Shown here: positions 53,191 through 62,109 of the stretch, piece by piece
How the letters are laid out: each line of letters starts with the position of its first letter
How positions within the stretch are numbered: position 1 is the stretch's first letter
Assembly (NCBI RefSeq): GCF_001761485.1
Contig: NC_090774.1
Location: 3,162,001-3,226,000, forward strand
DNA: 64,000 nt
From: Yarrowia lipolytica
Taxonomy: Eukaryota; Ascomycota; Dipodascomycetes; Dipodascales
Direction: 5' to 3'
Translations under genes and position numbers: made by a program
Notes under the pieces: generated by a model
Database searches by the model: none
The model's input: the letters and a program-made list of their open reading frames with translations, nothing else
Told to the model about the DNA's origin: nothing

Positions 53191-55257
53191 ATGAGATTTT
53201 CTACCTCCGTGGTCGCTGTTCTGACCAGCGCCCTCGCTATCAACGGTGTGTTGGCCATCCCCCAGGTCAAGAACCCCGTCCCCCAGAACATCCTCGAGCC
53301 TGTGCAGTTCCGCGTAGCTTTCGCTGGTGCTGAAGCCGGAAAGTCTGCCGCTGTGTCCTGGAACACCTACGGCGAGCTGTCAGGAGCACCCACTCTCCGA
53401 TATGGCCTTGACCCTGATAACCTCAGCAAGTCTGCCTCTGGAGAGTCTAATACCTATGCCACTTCCACTACCTGGAACCACCATGTTGTTCTGGAGGGCC
53501 TCGAGCCTGGAACTGTGTACTACTACCGAGTAGAGGGTGCTGACGTCTCCAAGACCTTCCATTTCAAGACTGCTCTTGCTCCCGGTACCAACAAGGAATT
53601 CACTTTTGCTGCTGCCATTGATCTAGGAGTCATGGGAGAGTATGGACTTAGTACCTGGGTCGGGGAGGGCGCTGAGGGTCCCCTCAAGCCCGGAGAGAAG
53701 AACACCATCGACTCTCTTTTGGACGACTTTGACGAGTACGAGTTCCTCCTGCACCCTGGAGACATTGCCTACTCCGATTACTGGCTCAAGGAGGAGATCC
53801 AGGGCTACCTTCCCAACACCACCCTTGAGGAAGGAATCTACGTTTACGAGGCTCTGCTGAACACCTACTATCAGCAGATGGAGGGCTTGACTGCCTACAA
53901 GCAGTATATGGTCTCCCCAGGTAACCATGAGGCCAACTGTAACAATGGAGGAACCTCTGACAAGAAGAACAACATCACTTATACTGCTGACATGTGCTTT
54001 GAGGGCCAAACCAATTTCACCGGACTGCGAAACCACTTTCGAATGCCTGCTGAGGAGTCTGGTGGTGTCGGCCCTATGTGGTACTCTTTCGATTACGGTC
54101 TTGTCCACTTTGTTTCCATCAACACCGAGACTGACTTTGAGGATGCTCCATCTTCCACCGGTATGCGGTCCGGAGAGTTTGGTTATCCAGGACAGCAGCT
54201 CGATTGGCTCCGAGCTGATCTGGCCAATGTTGACAGAGAGAAGACTCCCTGGGTTGTCGTTTCTGGCCACCGGCCCTGGTATATTGACGCCAAGAAGAAG
54301 AACGTGTGCAAGGACTGTCAAAACGCCTTTGAAGACATTCTGGTCGACGGAAACGTCGATCTGGTCATCATGGGTCACGTGCATCTCTATGAGAGAAACC
54401 ACCCTGTTGCCCACGGAAAGGTTGATCCTAACGGCCTGAACAACCCCTCTGCTCCCTGGTACATTGTCAACGGTGCTGCTGGCCACTATGACGGTATCGA
54501 CTTTGCTGCCGGTCTCGACGAGGAGTGGATCGCCTATACTATGGACGGTCACTACGGATGGTCTTCTTTCACTGTACACAACTGCTCCCACCTCACCCAC
54601 GAGTTTGTCTTTTCCGAGAATAACACTCGTCTTGACCGACAGACTTTGTTCAAGGACCGAAAGTGTAAGCTTCCCATTGATGGCGGCTCTTCTGTGTCGA
54701 TCTCGCCTTCTACGTCGTCGATCCCTGGGGTTGAAAGTGGTTCTGGATTCAACGGAACTGTTACCAAGACCGAGTCTGATAAGAAGTCCTCTGTGGTCGG
54801 CACTGCCACGGTCTCTAAGCCGAAGCCTGCCGATGAGACTAAGACCGTTATCAAACCCGAGACCTCTACAGTTACCGAGACTGACTGTGAAAAGTGTCAT
54901 TCTGAGACAAATGGAAGTCTATTGGAGTCGGCTGCTGAAACCGCTCAGACGGAGAAGGAGCAGTCTAAAGCTGCTACCGTCGTCGAAACCGTCCACGAGA
55001 CCGCCGTCGCCTCTACCAAGCCCATTGTTTCTATTTCATCCCTATCTCCTGTTGCTACAGCACCCATTGCTAGCGTAGGACCTTCATCTGTGGCCTCCGC
55101 CAGCGAATCCGAGTCTGCTGCTGTTTTCCAGCCCAGCACCGGTTCTGCAGGATCTACGCCCGCACTAGCCAATGTCGCCACTCTGGCGCGAATCAGCCCC
55201 ATGGTGATGGGCGTTGCTCTTGTGGCGGTCCCCGCCTTCGCCATGCAATTTGTCTAA
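53191..55257 (+). CDS. secreted purple acid phosphatase, probably wall- or GPI-anchored
   Basis: A 688-residue metallophosphatase. Signal peptide: about residues 1-22 (MRFSTSVVAVLTSALAINGV). A fibronectin-III-like purple acid phosphatase N-domain follows (about 30-120), then the catalytic domain with the dinuclear-metal motifs in order: AAIDLGVMG, LLHPGDIAYSDYW, SPGNHEAN, VVSGHRPWY and VIMGHVHLYER. About residues 495-660 form a Ser/Thr/Glu-rich stalk likely to be O-glycosylated. The last 20 residues are hydrophobic (VMGVALVAVPAFAMQFV), fitting a GPI-attachment signal. It should hydrolyse phosphate esters outside the cell. A CCCACGTGGG and a TATA box lie upstream, as for a phosphate-starvation gene. 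The long stalk and anchor are added to the usual family length (about 450-550). Confidence 0.9.
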   Translation: MRFSTSVVAVLTSALAINGVLAIPQVKNPVPQNILEPVQFRVAFAGAEAGKSAAVSWNTYGELSGAPTLRYGLDPDNLSKSASGESNTYATSTTWNHHVVLEGLEPGTVYYYRVEGADVSKTFHFKTALAPGTNKEFTFAAAIDLGVMGEYGLSTWVGEGAEGPLKPGEKNTIDSLLDDFDEYEFLLHPGDIAYSDYWLKEEIQGYLPNTTLEEGIYVYEALLNTYYQQMEGLTAYKQYMVSPGNHEANCNNGGTSDKKNNITYTADMCFEGQTNFTGLRNHFRMPAEESGGVGPMWYSFDYGLVHFVSINTETDFEDAPSSTGMRSGEFGYPGQQLDWLRADLANVDREKTPWVVVSGHRPWYIDAKKKNVCKDCQNAFEDILVDGNVDLVIMGHVHLYERNHPVAHGKVDPNGLNNPSAPWYIVNGAAGHYDGIDFAAGLDEEWIAYTMDGHYGWSSFTVHNCSHLTHEFVFSENNTRLDRQTLFKDRKCKLPIDGGSSVSISPSTSSIPGVESGSGFNGTVTKTESDKKSSVVGTATVSKPKPADETKTVIKPETSTVTETDCEKCHSETNGSLLESAAETAQTEKEQSKAATVVETVHETAVASTKPIVSISSLSPVATAPIASVGPSSVASASESESAAVFQPSTGSAGSTPALANVATLARISPMVMGVALVAVPAFAMQFV

Positions 55258-55751
55258 ATAAGTTTGCAAAAAGATCGTATTATAGTTGGAGCAAGGGAGA
55301 AATGTAGAGTGTGAAAGACTCACTATGGTCCGGGCTTATCTCGACCAATAGCCAAAGTCTGGAGTTTCTGAGAGAAAAAGGCAAGATACGTATGTAACAA
55401 AGCGACGCATGGTACAATAATACCGGAGGCATGTATCATAGAGAGTTAGTGGTTCGATGATGGCACTGGTGCCTGGTATGACTTTATACGGCTGACTACA
55501 TATTTGTCCTCAGACATACAATTACAGTCAAGCACTTACCCTTGGACATCTGTAGGTACCCCCCGGCCAAGACGATCTCAGCGTGTCGTATGTCGGATTG
55601 GCGTAGCTCCCTCGCTCGTCAATTGGCTCCCATCTACTTTCTTCTGCTTGGCTACACCCAGCATGTCTGCCATGGCTCGTTTTCGTGCCTTATCTATCCT
55701 CCCAGTATTACCAACTCTAAATGACATGATGTGATTGGGTCTACACTTTCA

Positions 55752-55764
55752 TATCAGAGATAAG
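55752..55764 (+). promoter_or_regulatory. paired GATA-factor motif
   Basis: TATC and GATAAG lie within 13 bp, about 275 bp upstream of the ammonium transporter start. Nitrogen catabolite genes in fungi are controlled by GATA factors at such sites. Function is inferred. Confidence 0.4.
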
Positions 55765-55864
55765 GAGTAGCACAGTTGCATAAAAAGCCCAACTCTAATC
55801 AGCTTCTTCCTTTCTTGTAATTAGTACAAAGGTGATTAGCGAAATCTGGAAGCTTAGTTGGCCC

Positions 55865-55904
55865 TAAAAAAATCAAAAAAAGCAAAAAACGAAAAACGAA
55901 AAAC
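55865..55904 (+). repeat. A-rich promoter tract with GAAAAAC repeats
   Basis: A run of poly(A) blocks separated by single C, G or TC, including GAAAAACGAAAAACC, 135-170 bp before the ammonium transporter ATG. Such tracts commonly exclude nucleosomes in yeast promoters. Confidence 0.6.
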
Positions 55905-56036
55905 CACAGTTTTGAGAACAGGGGAGGTAACGAAAGGAATCGATATATCTGAACCGCTCTTCCGATCTCCACGGATCCCGAGACCGGCCTTTGATTCTTC
56001 CCTACAACCAACCATTCTCACCACCCTAATTCACAA

Positions 56037-57497
56037 ATGGCTGACGCTACCTCAACGCAAGCTCCCCTTCCGACCACTGGCAATGGAGGAGACTCCCTCA
56101 CACAAAACCTGAACGTCCCCTTCCTGGGTGCCGATATGGTCTGGATCATGACCTCTTCGGCACTGGTCTGGATCATGATTCCAGGAGTCGGTCTGCTCTA
56201 CTCTGGTATGTCGCGTAAGCACCACGCCCTGTCTCTCCTGTGGGCATCCATCATGTGCTGTGCCCTCGTCTCTTTCGAGTGGTTTTTCTGGGGTTACACT
56301 CTGGCATTCTCTCACAAGGCCGGAAAGTTCATTGGAACCATGGATAACTTCGGTCTTATGAATGTTCTCGCTGCTCCCTCTGTTGGCTCCTCTGCTGTCC
56401 CCGATATCCTGTATATGTTCTACCAGGGCATGTTCGCATGCATCACCGGTATGCTCATGGTTGGTGGAGCTCACGAGCGAGCTCGACTCGGCCCCATGAT
56501 GGTATATCTCTTCATTTGGATGACTGTCGTCTACTCTCCTATTGCATGCTGGACATGGAACCCTAGTGGATGGCTCGCCGTCCTTGGAGGACTTGATTTC
56601 GCAGGTGGAGGACCTGTTCACATGTCTTCCGGTGCGGGTGCCCTTGCCTATGCTCTCTGGTGTGGTAAGAGACGTGACCCTGCTGTTGAGAAGCTGCCTC
56701 ACTACCGGCCCTCTTCCGTTACTTCCGTTGTTCTCGGCACTGTTTTGCTTTGGTTCGGATGGTTCGGATTCAACGGTGGTTCCTCTGGTAACGCCTCCAT
56801 CCGAGGCTTCTACGCTGCCGCTAATACTAACCTTGCTGCTGCTTGCGGTGCTCTCGCTTGGATGTGTGTCGACTTCTTCCGAAAGGGCCGAAAGTGGTCC
56901 ACTGTTGGTCTCTGTTCTGGTGCCATCGCAGGTCTCGTTGGCATCACCCCCGCCGCCGGCTTCGTCCCTATCTGGTCTGCTGTCCCTATTGGTATCATCA
57001 CCGCCGTCTTCGCTAACATTTCTGGTGACCTTAAGAATCTGCTCCGAATTGATGATGGTCTCGATGTCTTCTCTCTCCATGGTGTGGGAGGATTCTGCGG
57101 CTCTGTTCTTACTGCCTTCTTTGCTGCTGACTACATTGCCCATCTGGATGGTGCCACAGAGATCAAGGGTGGATGGCTCAACCACCACTGGGCTCAGCTG
57201 GGTTACCAGCTGGCTGGTGCGTTTGCTACCCTCGGCTACTCCTTTGTGGTCTCTTCAGTTATTCTTGTCATCATGAACAGAATCCCCTACCTCAACGTCC
57301 GAATGACCGAGGAGGAGGAGATGCTTGGAACCGACATGGCCCAGATCGGCGAGTTTGCCTTCGACTGGGAGGACTCTGGAGTCCTGGACCTGCATGGCCA
57401 GAACCCCAATGGTATGGGCGTCACCCCCAACGTCCAGACTCCCAAGCCCAGCAGCATCAACGAAAACAAGGAGGCTGCTGAGAGTGATTCGGTTTAA
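56037..57497 (+). CDS. ammonium transporter, MEP2-like
   Basis: A 486-residue Amt/Mep/Rh channel with 11 hydrophobic segments. Both pore histidines are seen: GGGPVHMSSGAGALAYALW (first) and LDVFSLHGVGGFCG (second). In Saccharomyces the first His is kept in Mep2 but replaced by Glu in Mep1/Mep3, so this protein is Mep2-like. The pore gate region SFEWFFWGYTLAF and motif WFGWFGFNGGSSGNAS are conserved. The cytosolic tail (about 60 residues, acidic, ending EAAESDSV) would carry regulation, as in Mep2. It imports ammonium at low concentration across the plasma membrane and may act as a nitrogen sensor. A GATA-type site lies upstream. Confidence 0.93.
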   Translation: MADATSTQAPLPTTGNGGDSLTQNLNVPFLGADMVWIMTSSALVWIMIPGVGLLYSGMSRKHHALSLLWASIMCCALVSFEWFFWGYTLAFSHKAGKFIGTMDNFGLMNVLAAPSVGSSAVPDILYMFYQGMFACITGMLMVGGAHERARLGPMMVYLFIWMTVVYSPIACWTWNPSGWLAVLGGLDFAGGGPVHMSSGAGALAYALWCGKRRDPAVEKLPHYRPSSVTSVVLGTVLLWFGWFGFNGGSSGNASIRGFYAAANTNLAAACGALAWMCVDFFRKGRKWSTVGLCSGAIAGLVGITPAAGFVPIWSAVPIGIITAVFANISGDLKNLLRIDDGLDVFSLHGVGGFCGSVLTAFFAADYIAHLDGATEIKGGWLNHHWAQLGYQLAGAFATLGYSFVVSSVILVIMNRIPYLNVRMTEEEEMLGTDMAQIGEFAFDWEDSGVLDLHGQNPNGMGVTPNVQTPKPSSINENKEAAESDSV

Positions 57498-59318
57498 TTG
57501 TTTATTTTTCATAATTTATTGCATTAATATTAGTTACAGTTGCTTTATTGTGCCCGTAGGCGAGGAACAGTACAAGTACAGTAGTCATTACTCTCTTTCA
57601 TGCGCCAAGATGTACTAAAATTATTGACAGGGCATGGCAGGCACCCAATGAGACTGGCAGATGACAACCACTTACCTGAAACCCACCAAATCCGTCAGCC
57701 GCGCTAAGACCTTTAACTTCAAAGCTCCAACTTCAACAGCTTATAGGAGAGGGCTTACGTCGATCTCTCCAGTTCGGTGTCAGAATTACATTAACTCTGA
57801 AGCCAAGAATATGAGAATCAATTACTGCCCTGGAGCATACCAGACTGTCGGCGCTGGTCTCTATTCTCTGTAACTGCTTGTAGCACGGCTACAAGTACTG
57901 AGCATAGTGGGTATAGTATGGATGTAGCGGTGGACGAAGCCGTGTGGGACCGCCAAACGGATCTGCAAATAGGCATTAGCACGACACTGATGTTCGGTTT
58001 CAGGAGGTGGCAGATTGTTTTATGAGTGTGAGCCACAATATCGCTCCATTAATTTGATAAAAGAGACCCTAGAGGCCCTCTCTCATTGGCCCGTGGTTAT
58101 CGCCACAACACTGTGGCTTGAGCACCACGCCAAGACGACGGAGAAAGGTTGTTTGACTCGGCCGAAGTGGCTACAACCAGAGACAAAGCTCAAATCTATA
58201 AGCAAACAGACTCCGGTTGGCACCGGCTACCGTGCTGTAGCTCTGACTTACAGTACGACCGTATGCAGGGTGTATAAGCATTATGTGTGCCCACTGGCGA
58301 TCAGCATGACTCATTCGTAGGTTTGGCCGGGGAAACTAATGGATTGGGTCTCTGTGTGGATTAGATACTCTTTTCTTTTTCCATTTTACTCGCGTTTTCG
58401 TTTCTTCTTAGACCATGTTGAAACAGCATGAGAATAGCAATGCACGAAATGCATGCTGATCCGGAAGAATTGTAGGACTATAGAAACACAAAATCGAGTA
58501 GGTGCACAGAAGCCAAGTTCTCCAAACCATCAAACTTGAGTTAGGCAACCACTATGGACCCCCGCAGATATCGCTGTTGAGATTACAACAGCGGGTGTTT
58601 TTCAGGCTCCCAACACAAAGGGGAGTCCTTATCAAGTTGGGCGTTATCAGAGTTCAGCAGTATGCGACTTTAAAAGAACTTAAAATAGCAGGGCTTTAAG
58701 AGATTAACGGGACCTTGCTGACATGGGTGTTCTGTATATTCGAGTGGGGTATATTTCTTTGTATGTCCATAGTTTGATGAGACTGACGATAAGTTCTGTT
58801 GTGTCTCTTCACCAATTACGTCAGATGATCTGTGGTGCCAAGTCGTGCCAAGCGCCTAAAGAGCTCTTAGACGCTGCCAGAGATAAGCATCTGATTTGAT
58901 AACTTGATGCCCCCTTGCTGCAGAGGTGTTTCCATTACAGACAGATTTGTATTTAAGAACGACGCCTGAAGTCCAATGATACAACGCCACGTGACCAGAA
59001 GTGTATTGGGGAAGTGAAAAATTCATGTTGGCGCGCGTGTTTTGAAACTACCAATACTACTTGTAGATTTCTGACTGCTAGTCCCGATGATAATACTGCG
59101 TGTTTGGTATTTATCTACACGTCGCAATGCATTGTTTCAGCTAAGGTACAGACCCATATTCTTGCAAGCCATACAGTATGTACGACTACACATACGGATG
59201 TACCCTTAGATCCCTTCTACGTTTGCTAACCGGCCGGTGAGACTTGGAGAAGTGTCTCGAGGATGTATGCCAGAATCAAAAAGTGGATAGCCTCAAAGTG
59301 TTGCTTTTATGACCCCTA
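57498..59318. other. intergenic 1.8 kb, no gene seen
   Basis: Ammonium transporter 3' region and sequence downstream of the truncated MFS gene. If the MFS gene was once full length, its lost half would have lain at the right end of this gap, but I cannot recognise remains. GTACAAGTACAGTAG near 57570 and GGCTACAAGTACTG near 57886 belong to the recurrent motif family. Confidence 0.55.
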
Positions 59319-60344
59319 TCATGCCCACCAGAGCGCCCATATTGCTGCTATCACTCCAAACAACAAGGCCCCTATCAGCATGGCTATGTACAGTGATGGA
59401 TGGGATCCAGCCATTGCAAAGGTTCTGCCAAGATGTCGTCGTAATTGGACAGAGATTGGCTCCCGCGTGATTTCATACAGACTGTGGAGATGCTTATTTC
59501 CGGTTAACTGTCTCAACACGGTAACCTTTTGGTGAAGAATCATCGCAGGTGAGGTTTCTGGAATCAAAGCAAACAGCAATGCCATGACTACACAGAAACA
59601 ACCCGACGAATAACCAGCAGGAAACTCCTTTATTAGATTTACGGCCACCGGGCTTCCAAAGTAGGAAACCACGGGTCCACAGAGGTAGACAAGGAGCCCC
59701 CCACCTACAGCGGAGGGTGAGAAGACGTCATTTAGAATCTTTGACCCCACAGATAAAGGGGAGGAAGCCCCCAGAGTTGATAAAAAACTGAAAGAAGCCA
59801 ATTGGAAGAAAGAGAACCGGTCAAAGTAGACGTGAACCAGAGCTGAGGACCCAATCAAGATTGAAACAGACGCGTTCAACAGCACCTTACGACCGAAGTA
59901 ATCAGACAAAGGCCCCACAATGACCAGTCCTATCAATCGTGGGACAATTTTCACCATCAACATGACAAAAACGCTTGATCCGCTATGGGCAAGCGACAGC
60001 GTAGTGCTTTTTGGAAAGGCTGCAGACACGAAGGGCTCAGCTCCGACATAAAGAGATGCCACCACAACAGTGAAGAGCTTCCTTCTTAGGGGCCAATTTT
60101 TGGGGTACAAAGGATCTGAAGCACTTTTGAAAGTCACTAGTTCGGGATCCATCCCCACGAAAGAGGCATCATGTTGAGGGACTCTGGTTCGAGTCTTTGG
60201 TAGCGACTTGAAGGCCAATCTCACCGACTGGATATGAGATTTCCTACTCTGCAATATTTCATCATCAGTTAATTTCCCGTAAATGTTTTCTACGGAAAAG
60301 TCCTTTGGTATATTCTTCTCTGAGGTATCTGATGGTATGGTCAT
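59319..60344 (-). pseudogene. truncated MFS transporter (DHA1 type)
   Basis: An open frame of 341 residues with the N-terminal two-thirds of a fungal DHA1 transporter. The pre-membrane motif SASDPLYPKNWPLRRKLFTV and motif A (GPLSDYFGRKVLLN) are clear, followed by further helices up to about the seventh or eighth (HPSLYIAMLIGALLFGVIAA). It then stops (TGA TAG in a row). Full members have about 480-600 residues and 12 helices, and the missing helices are not visible downstream. The group includes polyamine and drug exporters. The helix 4-6 region also looks degenerate compared with active members. It is most likely a dead gene, though the remaining frame is intact, so loss is recent or a short product is tolerated. 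Confidence 0.65.
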
Positions 60345-60579
60345 AATGTCGACACGCGATGTTAGTGAAAAAGGAGGTTTGAGCTAAAATAACCTACAAT
60401 TAAGGTTGGTACAGACAATGCTCTGGTACAGACAATGCTCTGGTATGCAAAAGGCTCCTTTAAGCTTTTTTTTGGGGGGTGGGATATCGTGCTACGAGCG
60501 AGCGAGTCGCTCAATACAGTAGCTACAGTAACACCAAGGATAAAAGAGCCAAGGATTCAATCAATATAACTTATATAAA
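60345..60579. other. short spacer with tandem repeat
   Basis: Upstream of the truncated MFS frame and downstream of the permease. It contains a 17-bp direct repeat and a T8G6 homopolymer junction near 60469. Confidence 0.6.
60408..60441 (+). repeat. 17-bp tandem duplication
   Basis: GGTACAGACAATGCTCT occurs twice head to tail without a mismatch, about 65-100 bp upstream of the truncated MFS start. The perfect match suggests a recent slip event. Confidence 0.9.
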
Positions 60580-62109
60580 CTACAACTGGTAGGTGAAGTA
60601 AGGAGATCGATCGCCCATGTCGTGGATCTCCTCGTTGGTCAGATGGTCGTACTTACCAGCAGCCAGACCCTCTCTTCGCCGTCGGTTGGCAGCTCGGTAG
60701 CAGAGGTAGGTAATGGTAGCAAGAGTCAGACCAGCAGATACAAAGGCAAGGTTAATAGCGTGTCCAAGCTTGTACCCTGGTCGGTCCTGGGCTCGGTAAA
60801 TGTTGGCACCTACAGCTCCAGACATATTACCAAGCATGAGAGCGATAGCGAGAGCAATGGCTCGCTTGTAGGTTCCGGCACTGTTGACAGAGAGCCAAGA
60901 TAACATAGCAATAAAGGCAGGGTGGGTTCCTCCAACGATAAAGAAACATCCCGCGTATGTCACCGCCGGGTGAGATTCAGCAGTGGTAAGAGCCATGATG
61001 TATCCAATAATTGCAGACACAAAGTCCAAAGCCATGAGAGGGTATCTGATTCCGTACTTGTCTGAGAAGTATGCCTGCACCACAGTGGTGATGGCACCAG
61101 TGAAGGAAACGGGAATAGACATGAGCTGGGCCTTGGAAGAGACGTGACCCAGGTTCTTGATGATGGAAGGCAGGAAGAAAGAAATCGAGTAGATGGGAGT
61201 AGCAGCAAAGATAATTAGGAAGGCAATGGCCCAGGACTGGGGATCCAGGAAAGCCTGCCACACAAACTTTTTATCGTTAGAGTTGTTGACACCCATAGAC
61301 TGATGGACGCCGGTGGCAGCAGCTGCTGAGTCTCGATCCAGACCGTCGTACTTGAGCTTGTACTGGAGGTACTCTCGTTCCTCTTCAGAAAGGAACTTGG
61401 CGTCTTCGGGGAAATCTTGGATAGTGAAGAAGGCAATGACAGCGACAACAACGGTGGCGATACCCTCAATGATGAAGATCCACTTCCAGCCAGCCAGACC
61501 GGCTGTTCCTCTCATCTTGGCAATAGCGAAGGCCAGAAGACCCGAAAAGGCACCAGCCATACCGGCAGCTGAGAAGAAAAGAGCCTGTCGCAGCTGCATC
61601 TCCTTACGAGCATACCACATTGTGAGGTAGTAAGCAACACCAGGAACAAGTCCAGCCTCAGTCATTCCCAGAAAGAGTCGGCAGATGAGAAGACCGTGAT
61701 AGTTGGTGACAATGCCCATGAGTGTCATACAGGTTCCCCAGCAAACCATAATGATAGGTAGGTAGACAGAGGGTCTGAGTCGCTTGAGAATCATGTTGGA
61801 GGGCACCTCAAAGGTGCAGTAGGTAAAGAAAAACACGGTGAGACAGAGATTGAATTGCTGGCCGGTGAGTCCCAAGTCCTCGGAGAGACCTTCAATGTTG
61901 GCATTTCCAATGTTACCTCGATCGAGGAAAGACATGAGATAGAGCAGAGTGACCATAGGGACAATCTTCAGGTCCATCTTTCGCAGGAGCTTGGCTCCGT
62001 CGACATGGGGGAACTTCTCCTCCAGGGATGGCAGGTACTCGACGCTGGTTACGGCGTCATTGAGCTTCTCCACAGATTCAATGTGGGTGTTTGAGTCTTT
62101 GGTCTCCAT
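60580..62109 (-). CDS. MFS permease of the allantoate/nicotinate (ACS, DAL5/TNA1) family
   Basis: A 509-residue anion:cation symporter-type MFS protein with 12 membrane segments. Family signatures are seen: LLRKMDLKIVPMVTLLYLMS, FLDRGNIGNANIEGLSEDLG, YCTFEVPSNMILKRLRPSVY, CRLFLGMTEAGLVPGVAYYL and GWKWIFIIEGIATVVVAVIA. The C-terminal end is IHDMGDRSPYFTYQL, typical of these permeases. Known members move allantoate, nicotinate, pantothenate or related carboxylates with protons at the plasma membrane; the substrate here cannot be told. A TATATAA box lies about 55 bp upstream of the start (62164-62172, minus strand). It sits 3 kb from the ammonium transporter, which may reflect shared nitrogen use but could be chance. 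Confidence 0.88.
   Translation of the reverse strand: METKDSNTHIESVEKLNDAVTSVEYLPSLEEKFPHVDGAKLLRKMDLKIVPMVTLLYLMSFLDRGNIGNANIEGLSEDLGLTGQQFNLCLTVFFFTYCTFEVPSNMILKRLRPSVYLPIIMVCWGTCMTLMGIVTNYHGLLICRLFLGMTEAGLVPGVAYYLTMWYARKEMQLRQALFFSAAGMAGAFSGLLAFAIAKMRGTAGLAGWKWIFIIEGIATVVVAVIAFFTIQDFPEDAKFLSEEEREYLQYKLKYDGLDRDSAAAATGVHQSMGVNNSNDKKFVWQAFLDPQSWAIAFLIIFAATPIYSISFFLPSIIKNLGHVSSKAQLMSIPVSFTGAITTVVQAYFSDKYGIRYPLMALDFVSAIIGYIMALTTAESHPAVTYAGCFFIVGGTHPAFIAMLSWLSVNSAGTYKRAIALAIALMLGNMSGAVGANIYRAQDRPGYKLGHAINLAFVSAGLTLATITYLCYRAANRRRREGLAAGKYDHLTNEEIHDMGDRSPYFTYQL

Larger units (their letters stand above)
55258..56036. other. intergenic, promoter of ammonium transporter
   Basis: It holds TATCAGAGATAAG at 55752-55764 (a GATAAG with an inverted TATC beside it, a possible GATA-factor site) and an A-rich tract with GAAAAAC repeats at 55865-55904. 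Confidence 0.55.

Noticed and set aside
53623-54900. A 425-codon open frame antisense to the purple acid phosphatase
   Set aside because: Same codon-bias shadow effect; the sense frame has all catalytic motifs.
60180-60200. GGTTCGAGTC, a perfect B-box-like word
   Set aside because: It falls inside the truncated MFS frame and has no A box or tRNA fold around it.
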